The translations under genes and the position numbers were made by a program. This document shows positions 8,561 to 19,803 of a DNA stretch of 64,000 nt, in pieces; position 1 is the stretch's first letter; every line of letters starts with the position of its first letter. The notes under the pieces were generated by a model, which ran no database searches, had not been told where the DNA came from, and saw nothing but the letters and a program-made list of their open reading frames with translations. Origin of the DNA: Microbacterium terrae (lineage in GTDB: Bacteria > Actinomycetota > Actinomycetes > Actinomycetales > Microbacteriaceae). The stretch is taken from the NCBI RefSeq assembly GCF_017831975.1, contig NZ_JAFDSS010000001.1, positions 558,001 through 622,000 of the forward strand, in the 5' to 3' direction.

Positions 8561-9400
8561 TCACGCTGTGCCCGCCTCGACGGCCTCCCCGACGAGCACA
8601 CCCTGCGTGCGCCCCTGCGCGTCGACGAGGACGGTGCCGCGCGGCGTGTGCTTGAGCGAGAGCGCCCGGGCCCCGCGCTCGGCGCCGATGAAGTCGGCGA
8701 CGAAGTCGTCGGCGGGGTTCTCCATGATCTCGCTCGGGCTGCCGACCTGCGCGATCTGCGCGCCCGGGCGCAGGATCACCACCTGGTCGCCGAGCAGGAA
8801 CGCCTCGTCGATGTCGTGGGTCACGAAGACGACGGTCTTGTCGAGGTCGCGCTGCAGGCGGATCGTCTCGGCCTGCAGTTCGCGGCGCACGATCGGGTCG
8901 ACGGCGCCGAAGGGCTCGTCCATGAGGAGGATCGCCGAGTCGGCGGCGAGGCCGCGGGCGACGCCGACGCGCTGCTGCTGCCCGCCGGAGAGCTGGCTCG
9001 GGTAGCGCGACGCGAGGGAGCGGTCGAGGCCGACGAGGTCGAGCAGCTCCAGCGCCCGCTCGCGGGCGGCAGCCTTCGGCGCGCCTTTCAGGATCGGCAC
9101 CGTCGCGACGTTGTCGATCACGCTGAAGTGCGGCATGAGTCCGGCGCTCTGCAGCACGTAGCCGATGCCGCGGCGCAGCTGCACCGCATCCTTGCTGGCG
9201 ATGTCTTCGCCGTCGATCGTGATGCGCCCGGCGGTGGGTTCGACCAGGCGGTTGATCATGCGCAGGAGGGTGGTCTTGCCGCATCCCGACGATCCGACGA
9301 ACACCGTCGTCTTGCCGGCGGGGATCGTGATCGAGAAGTCGTCGACGGCCACGGTTCCGTCAGGGAACCGCTTGGTCACAGCCTCGAACTCGATCGACAT
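8561..9400 (-). CDS. osmoprotectant ABC transporter ATP-binding protein
   Basis: A 279-residue ATPase, first gene of the operon. Walker A is GSSGCGKTT (about residues 36-44), the signature is LSGGQQQRVGVARGLA, Walker B is ILLMDEPFGAVD, and the switch histidine is in VFVTHDIDEA. The C-terminal 45 residues form a short extension rather than a full CBS pair, so any ionic-strength sensing would be reduced. The ATG at 9400 has a strong GAGGAGG ribosome site six bases upstream. It is divergent from the oxidoreductase gene across 145 bases. Confidence 0.93.
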   Translation of the reverse strand: MSIEFEAVTKRFPDGTVAVDDFSITIPAGKTTVFVGSSGCGKTTLLRMINRLVEPTAGRITIDGEDIASKDAVQLRRGIGYVLQSAGLMPHFSVIDNVATVPILKGAPKAAARERALELLDLVGLDRSLASRYPSQLSGGQQQRVGVARGLAADSAILLMDEPFGAVDPIVRRELQAETIRLQRDLDKTVVFVTHDIDEAFLLGDQVVILRPGAQIAQVGSPSEIMENPADDFVADFIGAERGARALSLKHTPRGTVLVDAQGRTQGVLVGEAVEAGTA

Positions 9401-9545
9401 GGTCGTACCTCCTCGGGGTAACCAGCCAACCACACCCCGCGGACACCGGGGCGGGGCTCGGAGATTCCGTCCGCGCGCGGTAAGGTATGCGGCCGCGGCG
9501 CGCAAGGGCTCGACGCGCCGGACGCCGCACATCTAGCGTTGCCCC

Positions 9546-10976
9546 ATGACCGCACGCGAATACGACCTCATCGTCATCGGCGCCGGCCCCGTGGGCGAGA
9601 ACGTCGCCGACCGGGCTCGGGCGGGAGGCCTCTCGGTCGCGATCGTCGAGAGCGAACTCGTCGGCGGCGAGTGCTCGTTCTGGGCGTGCATCCCGTCGAA
9701 GGCCCTGCTGCGACCGGGGGCCGCGGTGCGCGCAGCCCGCGCCGTCGACGGGGCGAAGCAGGCGGTGACGGGCGATCTCGACGTCGCAGCCGTCCTCCGG
9801 CGGCGCGACACGTTCGTGCACGAGTGGGACGACACGTCGCAGGTCGACTGGCTGATCGACATCGGCGCCGATCTGGTGCGCGGCCACGGCCGCATCACCG
9901 GGGAGCGCGCGGTCGAGGTGACCGGCGCGGACGGGTCCGTCACCAGCCTCGTGGCGCTGCACGCGGTCGCCGTCTGCACCGGCTCGGCGGCGCTCCTCCC
10001 CGACATCCCGGGGCTCGCGGATGCCGCTGCGTGGACGAGCCGCGAGGCGACGGGCGCCCGCGAGATCCCGCCGTCGCTCGCGATCATCGGCGGGGGAGTG
10101 GTCGCCTGCGAGATGGCGACCGCGTTCTCCGACCTCGGAGCATCCGTCACCGTCCTCGCCCGATCCGGTCTGCTCGGCGGCTTGGAGCCGTTCGCCGGCG
10201 ACCTGGTCACCGCAGCCCTCCGCGAGCGCGGCGTGGACGTCCGCACCGGGGTGTCGCCCGCCGAGGTGCGCCGCGACGGAGCCGGCGACGTCGTCCTCAC
10301 CCTCGACGACGGCAGCGAGGTCCGTGCGGCAGAGGTGCTCGTGGCGACCGGGCGCGTTCCGCGCACCGGCGATCTCGGGCTCGACAGCATCGACATCGCG
10401 CCCGGGACCTGGCTCGACGTCGACGACACCCTGCGCGTGCGCGGCACCGACTGGCTCTACGCCGTCGGCGACAGCAACCACCGGGCGCTGCTGACACACC
10501 AGGGCAAGTACCAGGCGCGCGCCGCGGGAGACGTGATCGCCGCGCGCGCGAACGGAACGGCGACGGATGCCGCGCCCTGGGGTGCTCACGCCGCCACGGC
10601 GGACCACGACGCGGTGCCGCAGGTGGTGTTCACCGATCCGGAGGTCGCCGCCGTGGGGCTCACAGCGGATCGCGCGCGGGAGCGTGGGCTCGAGGTGCGG
10701 GTGGTCGACTACGACCTGGGCGCGGTGTCGGGGGCGAGCGAGTACGCCGACGACTACCGAGGCGGCGCGCGGATGGTGGTCGACGAGAGCCGCGGCGTGC
10801 TCGTCGGGGCGACCCTCGTCGGGCCGGATGTGGCCGAGCTGCTTCACGCGGCGACCGTCGCGATCGTCGGCGAGGTGCCGATCGGGCGGCTGTGGCATGC
10901 GGTGCCGGCGTACCCGACGATCAGCGAGGTGTGGCTCCGGCTGCTCGAGGCGTACGGGCGTCCGACCCCGTCGTGA
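9546..10976 (+). CDS. class I pyridine nucleotide-disulfide oxidoreductase, dihydrolipoyl-dehydrogenase-like
   Basis: A 476-residue FAD/NAD(P) enzyme. The N-terminal FAD motif is IVIGAGPVGENVADRA. The redox pair is CSFWAC (CX4C, cysteines near 43 and 48) in GGEC...CIPSK. The NAD motif is IIGGGVVACEMATAF, the second FAD motif is LYAVGD, and a dimerisation domain ends the protein. In the C-terminal motif, where lipoamide dehydrogenases have HPT-x-x-E, this protein has AYPTISEVW, so the catalytic His is Tyr. It is therefore probably not a lipoamide dehydrogenase but a reductase or quinone-type relative. It stands alone, with no dehydrogenase-complex genes nearby. Confidence 0.85.
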   Translation: MTAREYDLIVIGAGPVGENVADRARAGGLSVAIVESELVGGECSFWACIPSKALLRPGAAVRAARAVDGAKQAVTGDLDVAAVLRRRDTFVHEWDDTSQVDWLIDIGADLVRGHGRITGERAVEVTGADGSVTSLVALHAVAVCTGSAALLPDIPGLADAAAWTSREATGAREIPPSLAIIGGGVVACEMATAFSDLGASVTVLARSGLLGGLEPFAGDLVTAALRERGVDVRTGVSPAEVRRDGAGDVVLTLDDGSEVRAAEVLVATGRVPRTGDLGLDSIDIAPGTWLDVDDTLRVRGTDWLYAVGDSNHRALLTHQGKYQARAAGDVIAARANGTATDAAPWGAHAATADHDAVPQVVFTDPEVAAVGLTADRARERGLEVRVVDYDLGAVSGASEYADDYRGGARMVVDESRGVLVGATLVGPDVAELLHAATVAIVGEVPIGRLWHAVPAYPTISEVWLRLLEAYGRPTPS

Positions 10977-11084
10977 ACCTGGGCGGGATCAGCCTCCTGC
11001 CAGGTGGGTCTGCGAGAATGACAGGTCGCCTCGCCGCCGCGCGGCGCGGCATCCGCCCGTCATCCGCCCCACTTCTGGAGGACC

Positions 11085-11750
11085 ATGTCTCCCGCAGCCC
11101 TCGCCCGCACCGTCGACCACACGCTGCTCAAGCCCGAGGCCACCACGGCGGACATCGACGCGGCCATCGCCGAGGCTGCGTCGCTCGGCGCCTACAGCGT
11201 GTGCGTCTCGCCCTCCGCGCTCCCCGTCGAGGTTCCGTCCGGGCTCAAGCTCACGGTCGTGTGCGGGTTCCCCAGCGGCAAGCACCAGCCGGAGGCGAAG
11301 GCTGCCGAGGCGCGCATCGCCGTCGCGCAGGGAGCGGACGAGATCGACATGGTGATCGACCTCGGCGCAGCCCGCGAGGGCCGGTACGACGACGTCGAGG
11401 CCGACATCCGCGCCGTGCGCGAGGCCGCGCCGCAGCCGATCGTGCTCAAGGTCATCATCGAGTCGGCTGCGCTCTCCGACGAGGCGATCGTCGGCGCGTG
11501 CCGGGCGGCCGAGGCTGCCGGGGCCGACTTCGTCAAGACCTCGACCGGATTCCACCCCGCGGGCGGTGCATCCGTCCACGCGGTCGCGCTCATGAAGCAG
11601 ACCGTCGGCGACCGCCTCGAGGTGAAGGCCTCGGGCGGCATCCGCTCGCTCGCCGACGCCGAGGCGATGCTCGGAGCCGGCGCGACCCGCCTCGGCCTGT
11701 CGGCCACCCGCGCCATCCTCGACGATCAGGTGGCGCAGGGCTCGTACTGA
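11085..11750 (+). CDS. deoC: deoxyribose-phosphate aldolase
   Basis: DeoC cleaves 2-deoxyribose 5-phosphate to glyceraldehyde 3-phosphate and acetaldehyde in deoxynucleoside catabolism. The 221-residue TIM barrel starts with [11 protein letters not shown]. It contains [26 protein letters not shown], the Schiff-base lysine in DFVKTSTGF (about residue 150), and the proton-relay lysine in VKASGGIRS. The ATG has a GGAGG site six bases upstream. A strong hairpin follows the stop. Confidence 0.96.
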   Translation: MSPAALARTVDHTLLKPEATTADIDAAIAEAASLGAYSVCVSPSALPVEVPSGLKLTVVCGFPSGKHQPEAKAAEARIAVAQGADEIDMVIDLGAAREGRYDDVEADIRAVREAAPQPIVLKVIIESAALSDEAIVGACRAAEAAGADFVKTSTGFHPAGGASVHAVALMKQTVGDRLEVKASGGIRSLADAEAMLGAGATRLGLSATRAILDDQVAQGSY

Positions 11751-11765
11751 CCCGACGGCGAATGC

Positions 11766-11799
11766 ACGGATGCCGCGGCCCTCGGGTCGCGGCATCCGT
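11766..11799. terminator. bidirectional hairpin terminator between deoC and msrA
   Basis: A perfect 12-bp inverted repeat (11766-11777 with 11788-11799, arm ACGGATGCCGCG) with a 10-base loop sits between two convergent genes and could serve both. Confidence 0.75.
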
Positions 11800-11840
11800 C
11801 GTCTCGTGAGTTCGCGGCGCTGCGTCAGCGCCCCGGCGGG

Positions 11841-12395
11841 TCAGGCCGTCGCGTCGGCCCGCTTGGGCAGCACCCATCCCGCGCGCGGGAAGTGGCAGGT
11901 GTAGCCGTTCGGGATGCGGATCAGGTAGTCCTGATGCTCGGGCTCGGCCTCCCAGAACGGGCCGGCCGGCTCGATCGTGGTGACGGCCCGGCCCGGCCAC
12001 AGGCCTGAGGCGTCGACGTCGGCGATCGTGTCGCGCGCGACCTGCTCCTGCTCCGACGAGAGCGGGAAGATCGTCGAGCGGTAGCTCGAGCCGATGTCGT
12101 TGCCCTGACGGTTCAGGGTCGACGGGTCGTGGATCTGGAAGAAGAACGCGAGGATGTCGCGGTACGTGGTCTTCGCGGGGTCGAAGACGATCTCGACCGC
12201 CTCGGCGTGGCCGGGGTGGTTGCGATAGGTCGCGTGCGCGTTCTCGCCGCCGGTGTAGCCGACGCGCGTGCCGAGCACGCCGGGCTGGCGGCGGATGAGG
12301 TCTTCCATGCCCCAGAAGCAGCCGCCGGCGAGCACTGCCGTCTCGCTGCCGGGGGTCTGGGTGATGCTGCCGGTGTCGGCGGGTCCGCTGGTCAT
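11841..12395 (-). CDS. msrA: peptide-methionine (S)-S-oxide reductase MsrA
   Basis: MsrA reduces methionine-S-sulfoxide in oxidised proteins. The 184-residue protein carries the catalytic GCFWG motif (cysteine near residue 26), [29 protein letters not shown]-like [16 protein letters not shown], and a C-terminal recycling cysteine in GYTCHFPR. The start is ATG 12395. It converges with deoC across a hairpin and diverges from the GyrI-like gene. Confidence 0.96.
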   Translation of the reverse strand: MTSGPADTGSITQTPGSETAVLAGGCFWGMEDLIRRQPGVLGTRVGYTGGENAHATYRNHPGHAEAVEIVFDPAKTTYRDILAFFFQIHDPSTLNRQGNDIGSSYRSTIFPLSSEQEQVARDTIADVDASGLWPGRAVTTIEPAGPFWEAEPEHQDYLIRIPNGYTCHFPRAGWVLPKRADATA

Positions 12396-12582
12396 GTCGG
12401 TGTCCTTCGCTGTCTCGAGAATTATCCCAGGGTGACGGCTGAGGCGCAGGCCCTACCGTCATCCAGGGTCAACGCCCGGGGAGCCCGATTCGGTCCCGCC
12501 AAACTGGGAGCGGGCCGTGAATCGCGACGGATGCGGCGCCCGACCGTCATCGATAGCGTGGCCCCGGGCGAATGGAGCAGCG

Positions 12583-13206
12583 ATGGACAAGGTCGATCTG
12601 AAGGCGGTCATCCCCGCCTACCGCGCACAGCGGGGTCGGTTCGAGATCGTCCAGGTGCCGCCGCTGCGCTACCTCATGATCGAGGGCGCCGGTGACCCGA
12701 ACACCGCGGCTGCGTACTCGGAGGCGGTCTCGGCGCTCTATTCGGTCGCGTACAAGCTGAAGTTCCGCAGCAAGCGCGAGCTCGGGCGCGACTACGTCGT
12801 GATGCCGCTCGAGGCGCTGTGGTGGGCTGACGACATGGACGCGTTCACGGCGGCACGCGACAAGGGCCGATGGCAGTGGACGCTGCTCAATCTCGTGCCC
12901 GACTGGATCGACGCGGATCTGGTCGCCGAGACGCAGGACGCCGTCGCCCGCGCGAAGGATGCGTCGCCCGCGGTCGTCCGGCTGCGGCTGGAGGAACTCG
13001 CGGAGGGCCGCTGTGTGCAGACCCTCCACGTCGGCTCGTACGACGACGAGGCCCCGGTGCTCGCCGCGATGCACGGCGAATTCATCCCGGCAGCCGGGCT
13101 GCAGATGACGGGCCGGCACCATGAGGTGTACCTGAACGACCCCAGACGCACCGAGCCCGACAGGCTGCGCACGATTCTGCGTCAGCCTGTCGGGCCCGTG
13201 ATGTAG
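12583..13206 (+). CDS. GyrI-like small-molecule-binding domain protein
   Basis: A 207-residue protein of the COG4832 type. VQVPPLRYLMIEGAGDPNT is the first strand and loop of a GyrI/SOUL-like fold, followed by YKLKFRSKRELGRDYVVMPLE and a second half with TLHVGSYDDEAPVLAAMH. Such proteins bind hydrophobic ligands, and some act as cyclopropanoid-type hydrolases. No DNA-binding domain is attached. The ATG at 12583 is chosen because the 22 residues before it look non-coding. A hairpin overlaps its 3' end. Confidence 0.85.
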   Translation: MDKVDLKAVIPAYRAQRGRFEIVQVPPLRYLMIEGAGDPNTAAAYSEAVSALYSVAYKLKFRSKRELGRDYVVMPLEALWWADDMDAFTAARDKGRWQWTLLNLVPDWIDADLVAETQDAVARAKDASPAVVRLRLEELAEGRCVQTLHVGSYDDEAPVLAAMHGEFIPAAGLQMTGRHHEVYLNDPRRTEPDRLRTILRQPVGPVM

Positions 13207-13234
13207 GTGTGGGCACCCGGCCTCGGCCGGGTGC
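13155..13234. terminator. two hairpins at the GyrI/transglycosylase convergence
   Basis: The first is a 13-bp perfect inverted repeat (13155-13167 with 13183-13195, arm GCCCGACAGGCTG) inside the 3' end of the GyrI-like gene. The second (13213-13222 with 13225-13234, arm GCACCCGGCC) lies between the two stops. The second can terminate both convergent genes. Confidence 0.6.
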
Positions 13235-13241
13235 GGCGGGG

Positions 13242-14240
13242 TCAGTACCAGCCGGTCGACTGCGAGTGGCCCCATGCGCCGCACGGCGTGCCGTAGCGAC
13301 CCTGGATGTAGCCGAGGCCCCAGCTGATCTGCGTGGCGGCGTTGGTCTGCCAGTCGGCGCCGGCCGAGCCCATCTTGCTGCCGGGGAGGGCCTGCGGGAT
13401 GCCGTAGGCGCCGCTGCCGGCGTTGTACGCCGACACGTTCCAGCCCGACTCCTTGTTCCACAGCGACACGAGGCAGGAGAACTGGTCGCCGCCCCAGCCG
13501 TAGCTCGCGAGCATGCCCTTGGCGATCGACTGCGCCTCGGCGGCGCTGGTGCCGGCCGCGGCGTACGCGGGGCGCGGTGCACTGGTGGCCGTCGACGACC
13601 CCGAGGAGCTCGATGCGGCGGCGGCTTCCTGCGCGGCCTTCTCAGCGGCGGCCTTCTCAGCGGCCTCGCGTGCGGCCTTCTCGGCGGCGGCCTTCTTGGC
13701 AGCCTCCTCCTCGGCCTTGCGCTTCTTCGCGGCGTCGAGCGCGGTGCGCAGTTCGGCGACCTCGCCGTCGACCGCGGCGACGCCGGCGGTGACCTCGTCG
13801 GTCAGGCTGGGGACGAGCGGGGCGGGCAGGTCGAGCCCGTTGGTCAGGCGTGTCGCCGCGGCGGCGAGGACCGTGGTGTCGACGTCGGTGTCGTCGGTGC
13901 CGATGTCGAGTCCGGCCGATTCGATGTCGGCCTCGATCGCCGCCGCCGCCTCGACCGACGCCGTGGCCGCGTCGAGGGCGTCGTGCGCCGACGTCGAGAT
14001 CGGGTCGGTCGCGTCGTCGGTCACGATGGCGGTCGGTGCGGCCGTGGTGAACGACGCGAGCGCGAAGTCGCCCAGTCCGGTCGACGCCTCGGCAGCCGAC
14101 AGGGGCGACGGCACGGCGGCGCCGGCGGTCGCGAGGACGCCGACGGCGAGTGCCGAGAGGACGACGGTGGTGCGGCGTCCGGCGCGGGCGCGGGCGCGGC
14201 GGGCGCGACGATCAAGGGCAGCAGCAGAGGTGGATCGCAT
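13242..14240 (-). CDS. secreted lytic-transglycosylase-like cell wall protein
   Basis: A 332-residue exported protein. Residues 1-50 are a signal peptide with an Arg-rich n-region followed by TVVLSALAVGVLATAGAA. Residues 145-215 are an Ala/Glu/Lys-rich coiled-coil-like stretch (AAKKAAAEKAAREAAEKAAA), then a Ser-rich linker. Residues 235-332 resemble the actinobacterial lysozyme/transglycosylase domain: CLVSLWNKESGWNVSAYN carries the likely catalytic Glu, then GAYGIPQALPGSKM and WGLGYIQGRYGTPCGAW. It probably cleaves peptidoglycan, with the helical region as a spacer. A pair of GTTAC repeats lies about 115 bases upstream. Confidence 0.88.
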   Translation of the reverse strand: MRSTSAAALDRRARRARARAGRRTTVVLSALAVGVLATAGAAVPSPLSAAEASTGLGDFALASFTTAAPTAIVTDDATDPISTSAHDALDAATASVEAAAAIEADIESAGLDIGTDDTDVDTTVLAAAATRLTNGLDLPAPLVPSLTDEVTAGVAAVDGEVAELRTALDAAKKRKAEEEAAKKAAAEKAAREAAEKAAAEKAAQEAAAASSSSGSSTATSAPRPAYAAAGTSAAEAQSIAKGMLASYGWGGDQFSCLVSLWNKESGWNVSAYNAGSGAYGIPQALPGSKMGSAGADWQTNAATQISWGLGYIQGRYGTPCGAWGHSQSTGWY

Positions 14241-14353
14241 GAAGAGAAAACCGGTTCCGTATCGGGTGTACGCGCCTTCGGGTGGCGCTCGTGCACCCGT
14301 TCGGGCGGCACAAGGCCCCGAGTCTGCCCACCTCGTCTGGACGGTTCCGGTGC

Positions 14354-14369
14354 GTTACCTGAACGTTAC
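14354..14369 (-). promoter_or_regulatory. GTTAC direct repeat, possible MtrA-type site
   Basis: Two GTTAC pentamers sit 11 bases apart (14354-14358 and 14365-14369), upstream of the secreted transglycosylase gene. Spaced GTnAC repeats are reported for the actinobacterial cell-wall regulator MtrA. The match is short and by eye, so it is tentative. Confidence 0.25.
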
Positions 14370-14374
14370 ATGTG

Positions 14375-14412
14375 AGCGGGGCGCGTGAAAATGCCTGATC
14401 ACGCGCCCCGCT
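14375..14412 (-). terminator. hairpin terminator after the MFS gene
   Basis: A perfect 13-bp inverted repeat (14375-14387 with 14400-14412, arm AGCGGGGCGCGTG) with a 12-base loop lies 23 bases past the MFS stop on the minus strand. Confidence 0.7.
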
Positions 14413-14434
14413 GTTCGGTCTCTCCGACCCGTTC

Positions 14435-16761
<2,327 letters not shown>

Positions 16762-16765
16762 TATT

Positions 16766-16786
16766 GCACTATCTGCGCGATAGTGC
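16766..16786. promoter_or_regulatory. TetR operator palindrome
   Basis: GCACTATC-TGCGC-GATAGTGC is a perfect 8-bp inverted repeat with a five-base spacer, five bases upstream of the TetR start. TTGCACT recurs at 16737-16743 with AGTGCA at 16755-16760, a second partial site across the start codon. This is the arrangement expected for an autoregulated TetR operator. Confidence 0.75.
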
Positions 16787-16795
16787 AGAACGCGA

Positions 16796-18307
16796 TCAGG
16801 CTGCCGGGCCGAGCCCGCCGCTCAGGCGGTCGTGGAAGGCAGCGGTGCCCGGGTTCATGCCGACGAAGTCGACGGTCGTTCCGCGTGCGGCGTACTTGGT
16901 GACGATCGCGTCGAGCGCGGCGACGGTCGAGGCATCCCACACGTGCGAACCCGTCATGTCGATGACCACCCGCGCCGGGTCGGCCGCGTAGTCGAACTGC
17001 GTCGTCAGATCGTTGCTCGACGCGAAGAACAGCTCGCCCTGCACCCGGTAGCGCGCGGTGTCGCCGTCGACGGTGCGCGTCACCGACGTGAAGTGCGCGA
17101 CGCGGCGGGCGAAGAGCACCATCGCGGCGAGGACGCCGGCGATCACGCCGACCGCCAGGTTGTGCGTCCACACCGTGACCACGACGGTCAGCACCATCAC
17201 GAGCGTCTCGCTGCGCGGCATCCGCCGGAGCGTCGACGGACGGATGCTGTGCCAGTCGAACGTCGAGAACGACACGAGGACCATCACCGCGACGAGCGCC
17301 GCCATCGGGATGAGTGCGACGACGTCGCCGAGCACGACGACGAGGACAAGCACCCAGACGCCGGCGAGGAACGTGGAGATGCGGGTGCGGGCGCGAGCGG
17401 TCTTCACGTTGATCATCGTCTGGCCGATCATCGCGCAGCCGCCGGTGCCGCCGAAGAAGCCGGAGACGATGTTCGCGACGCCCAGGCCCCAGGCCTCCCG
17501 GGTCTTGCGCGAGTGCGTGTCGGTGATGTCGTCGACGAGCTTGGCGGTCATGAGCGACTCGAGCAGGCCGACGAGGGCCACGGCGAACGCGGTCGGGGCG
17601 ATGATCTGCAGCGTCTCCCACGTGAGAGGCACCGACGGGATGAGCAGCTCCGGCAGGCTCCGCGGCAGCTCGCCCTGGTCGCCGACGTTCGGGGCGTCGA
17701 TGCCGAACAGCACGACCGCCGCCGTGAGCAGCACGATCGCCACGAGCGGCGAGGGGATCGCCCGGGTGATCTTCGGCCAGACGACGAGGATGCCGAGACC
17801 TGCGGCCACGAGCACGTACACCGCCCACGGCACGTCGATGAGCTGCGGCAGCTGCGAGACGAAGATGAGGATGGCGAGGGCGTTGACGAACCCGACCATG
17901 ACGCTGCGCGGGATGAACCGCATGAGCTTCGCGACGCCGAGGACGGCCAGGAGAACCTGGATGAGTCCCGCGAGCACGACGGTGACGATGAGGTACTCGC
18001 TGCCGTGCTCGTGCACGAGCGGGGCGATCACGAGTGCGACCGCGCCGGCTGCGGCGGTGATCATCGCGGGACGGCCGCCGGTGAAGGCGATGACCACCGC
18101 GAGCACGAACGACGAGAAGAGGCCGACGCGCGGATCGACCCCCGCGACCACCGAGAAGGCGATCGCCTCGGGGATGAGGGCAAGTGCGACGACGAGCCCG
18201 GCGAGCACTTCGCGGGTGAGCAGGCGGGGGCTTCGCAGCGCCTGCAGAACGGTCGGCTCGCTGCGGTAGCGCGAAGCGCGATCGGGGGATGGGGCGACGG
18301 CTGTCAT
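16796..18307 (-). CDS. SulP/SLC26-family anion transporter with STAS domain
   Basis: A 503-residue transporter. The transmembrane part (about residues 25-390) contains EVLAGLVVALALIPEAIAFS, GRPAMITAAAGAVALVIAP and GFFGGTGGCAMIGQTMINV, which mark the SulP core. A C-terminal STAS domain (about residues 400-490) has VVIDMTGSHVWDASTVAALD. SulP proteins move sulfate, bicarbonate or other anions. There is no carbonic anhydrase or sulfur gene beside it to narrow the substrate. Its stop lies just behind the TetR operator. Confidence 0.92.
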   Translation of the reverse strand: MTAVAPSPDRASRYRSEPTVLQALRSPRLLTREVLAGLVVALALIPEAIAFSVVAGVDPRVGLFSSFVLAVVIAFTGGRPAMITAAAGAVALVIAPLVHEHGSEYLIVTVVLAGLIQVLLAVLGVAKLMRFIPRSVMVGFVNALAILIFVSQLPQLIDVPWAVYVLVAAGLGILVVWPKITRAIPSPLVAIVLLTAAVVLFGIDAPNVGDQGELPRSLPELLIPSVPLTWETLQIIAPTAFAVALVGLLESLMTAKLVDDITDTHSRKTREAWGLGVANIVSGFFGGTGGCAMIGQTMINVKTARARTRISTFLAGVWVLVLVVVLGDVVALIPMAALVAVMVLVSFSTFDWHSIRPSTLRRMPRSETLVMVLTVVVTVWTHNLAVGVIAGVLAAMVLFARRVAHFTSVTRTVDGDTARYRVQGELFFASSNDLTTQFDYAADPARVVIDMTGSHVWDASTVAALDAIVTKYAARGTTVDFVGMNPGTAAFHDRLSGGLGPAA

Positions 18308-18441
18308 GGCGCTCCTCGATGTCGGCGGGTGGAGCGCGCCGGTGCGCCGCGCGATCGTGCGGATGCCGCTCCTGCGGCCTCGCCGATTCTACCGGCGAGG
18401 AGGCCGCGCCGGTCCGTCGGAGACGCGGCCGCCGGTGCGCC

Positions 18442-19755
18442 TCAGCGGAGCGCCTCGGCCTTCCCCCGCAGCACCTGCTGCTGGGCGGCGTTCGCGGTGA
18501 GGGCGGCGGCCGTGAGGAGTTCGGAGCGCGCCTCGTCGCGGCGCCCGAGCCGTGCCAGCAGCTCGCCCCGCACACTCGGCACGAGGTGCGATCCGCGGAG
18601 CGCCCCCGACGCCTCGAGCGCGTCGACGAGCGGGAGCGCGGCGGCCGGGCCGCTCGCCATCGACACGGCGACCGCATGGTTGAGCTCGACGACCGGGCTC
18701 GGGGCCACCCGGCCGAGCACCTCGTACAGCAGCACGATCTGGTCCCAGTCGGTGTCGGCGACGCTCGGCGCGATCGCGTGGCAGCCTGCGATGGCGGCCT
18801 GCAGGGCGTACGCGCCTCGGCCGGTCCGGCGTGCGGAGGCCGCGGCATCCGCTCTGCCGAGAAGGGCGACCGCACGCGCGATCTGCCCGTGGTCCCACCG
18901 AGACCGGTCCTGATCCGCCAGCAGCACCGGTTCGCCGGAGCGCGTCTCGCGTGCGGCGAAGCGGGAGCGCTGGAACTCCATCAGCGCGACGAGCGCGAGC
19001 GGCTCGGGTTCGCGGGGGAGGAGTCCCGACACGATGCGGCCGAGTCGCAGCGCCTCGTCGGCGAGGTCGGGGCGCACCCACCGGCCCCCGCCGGTCGCGG
19101 CGTACCCCTCCGTGAAGACGAGGTAGACGACGCCGAGCACGGCTCCCAGGCGCGACGGCCACTCCGACGGGTCGGGAGTCTCGAAGGGCACGTGGGCGGC
19201 GGTGAGGGACTTCTTGGCCCGCGTGATCCGCGCCTGCACCGTCGGGACGGTGGTCAGCAGCATCCGTGCGATCTCGTCGGTCGACAGGCCGGCGACGACC
19301 CGCAGCGTGAGGGCCACCTGCGACTCGCGCGACAGCGCCGGGTGGCAGGCGGTGAACACCAGGCGCAGCACGTCGTCGTCGATCGGCTCCCAGTCCTCGT
19401 CGGTCGCCTCGTCGAGGGTGTGGGCGATGGCCGCGTACCGATCGTCGAGGCGCTCGCGCCGGCGCCAGGCGTCGATCACGCGGCGCTTCGCGACCGCCGT
19501 GAGCCACGCACCCGGATTGGCGGGGATGCCGGCATCCGGCCACGACTGCAGCGCTTCGAGCACCGCCTCCTGGGCGACGTCCTCGGCGAGGCCGAGGTCG
19601 CCGGTCATCTTGGCGACGGATGCGGTGATCCGTCGTCCCTCGATGCGCCAGACGGCCTCGACCGTGCGCCGGGTGTCGCGGTCCGATGCGACGACTGCGT
19701 CCTGCTCTGCGTCCATCGCGTCGTCGACCGTGCGCCGGGTGTCGTCGATGCTCAT
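18442..19755 (-). CDS. ECF sigma factor with C-terminal extension (ECF42-like, DUF6596)
   Basis: A 437-residue protein. Sigma region 2 (LGLAEDVAQEAVLEALQSWPD, AWLTAVAKRRVIDAWRR) and region 4 (LTLRVVAGLSTDEIARMLLTTVPTVQARITRAK) occupy the first 190 residues. The long C-terminal part (about 195-437) is the helical, TPR-like DUF6596 region that marks ECF42 sigma factors and replaces an anti-sigma factor. The DGPF/YciI gene 48 bases upstream is the hallmark ECF42 neighbour; in other species that gene is the sigma factor's own target. It probably works as a one-component sigma factor responding to an unknown cue. Confidence 0.92.
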   Translation of the reverse strand: MSIDDTRRTVDDAMDAEQDAVVASDRDTRRTVEAVWRIEGRRITASVAKMTGDLGLAEDVAQEAVLEALQSWPDAGIPANPGAWLTAVAKRRVIDAWRRRERLDDRYAAIAHTLDEATDEDWEPIDDDVLRLVFTACHPALSRESQVALTLRVVAGLSTDEIARMLLTTVPTVQARITRAKKSLTAAHVPFETPDPSEWPSRLGAVLGVVYLVFTEGYAATGGGRWVRPDLADEALRLGRIVSGLLPREPEPLALVALMEFQRSRFAARETRSGEPVLLADQDRSRWDHGQIARAVALLGRADAAASARRTGRGAYALQAAIAGCHAIAPSVADTDWDQIVLLYEVLGRVAPSPVVELNHAVAVSMASGPAAALPLVDALEASGALRGSHLVPSVRGELLARLGRRDEARSELLTAAALTANAAQQQVLRGKAEALR

Positions 19756-19803
19756 TTTCGAAGGGTGCTCATGGTTGGAGACGTGCCCATGATCGGGCGG
19801 TGC

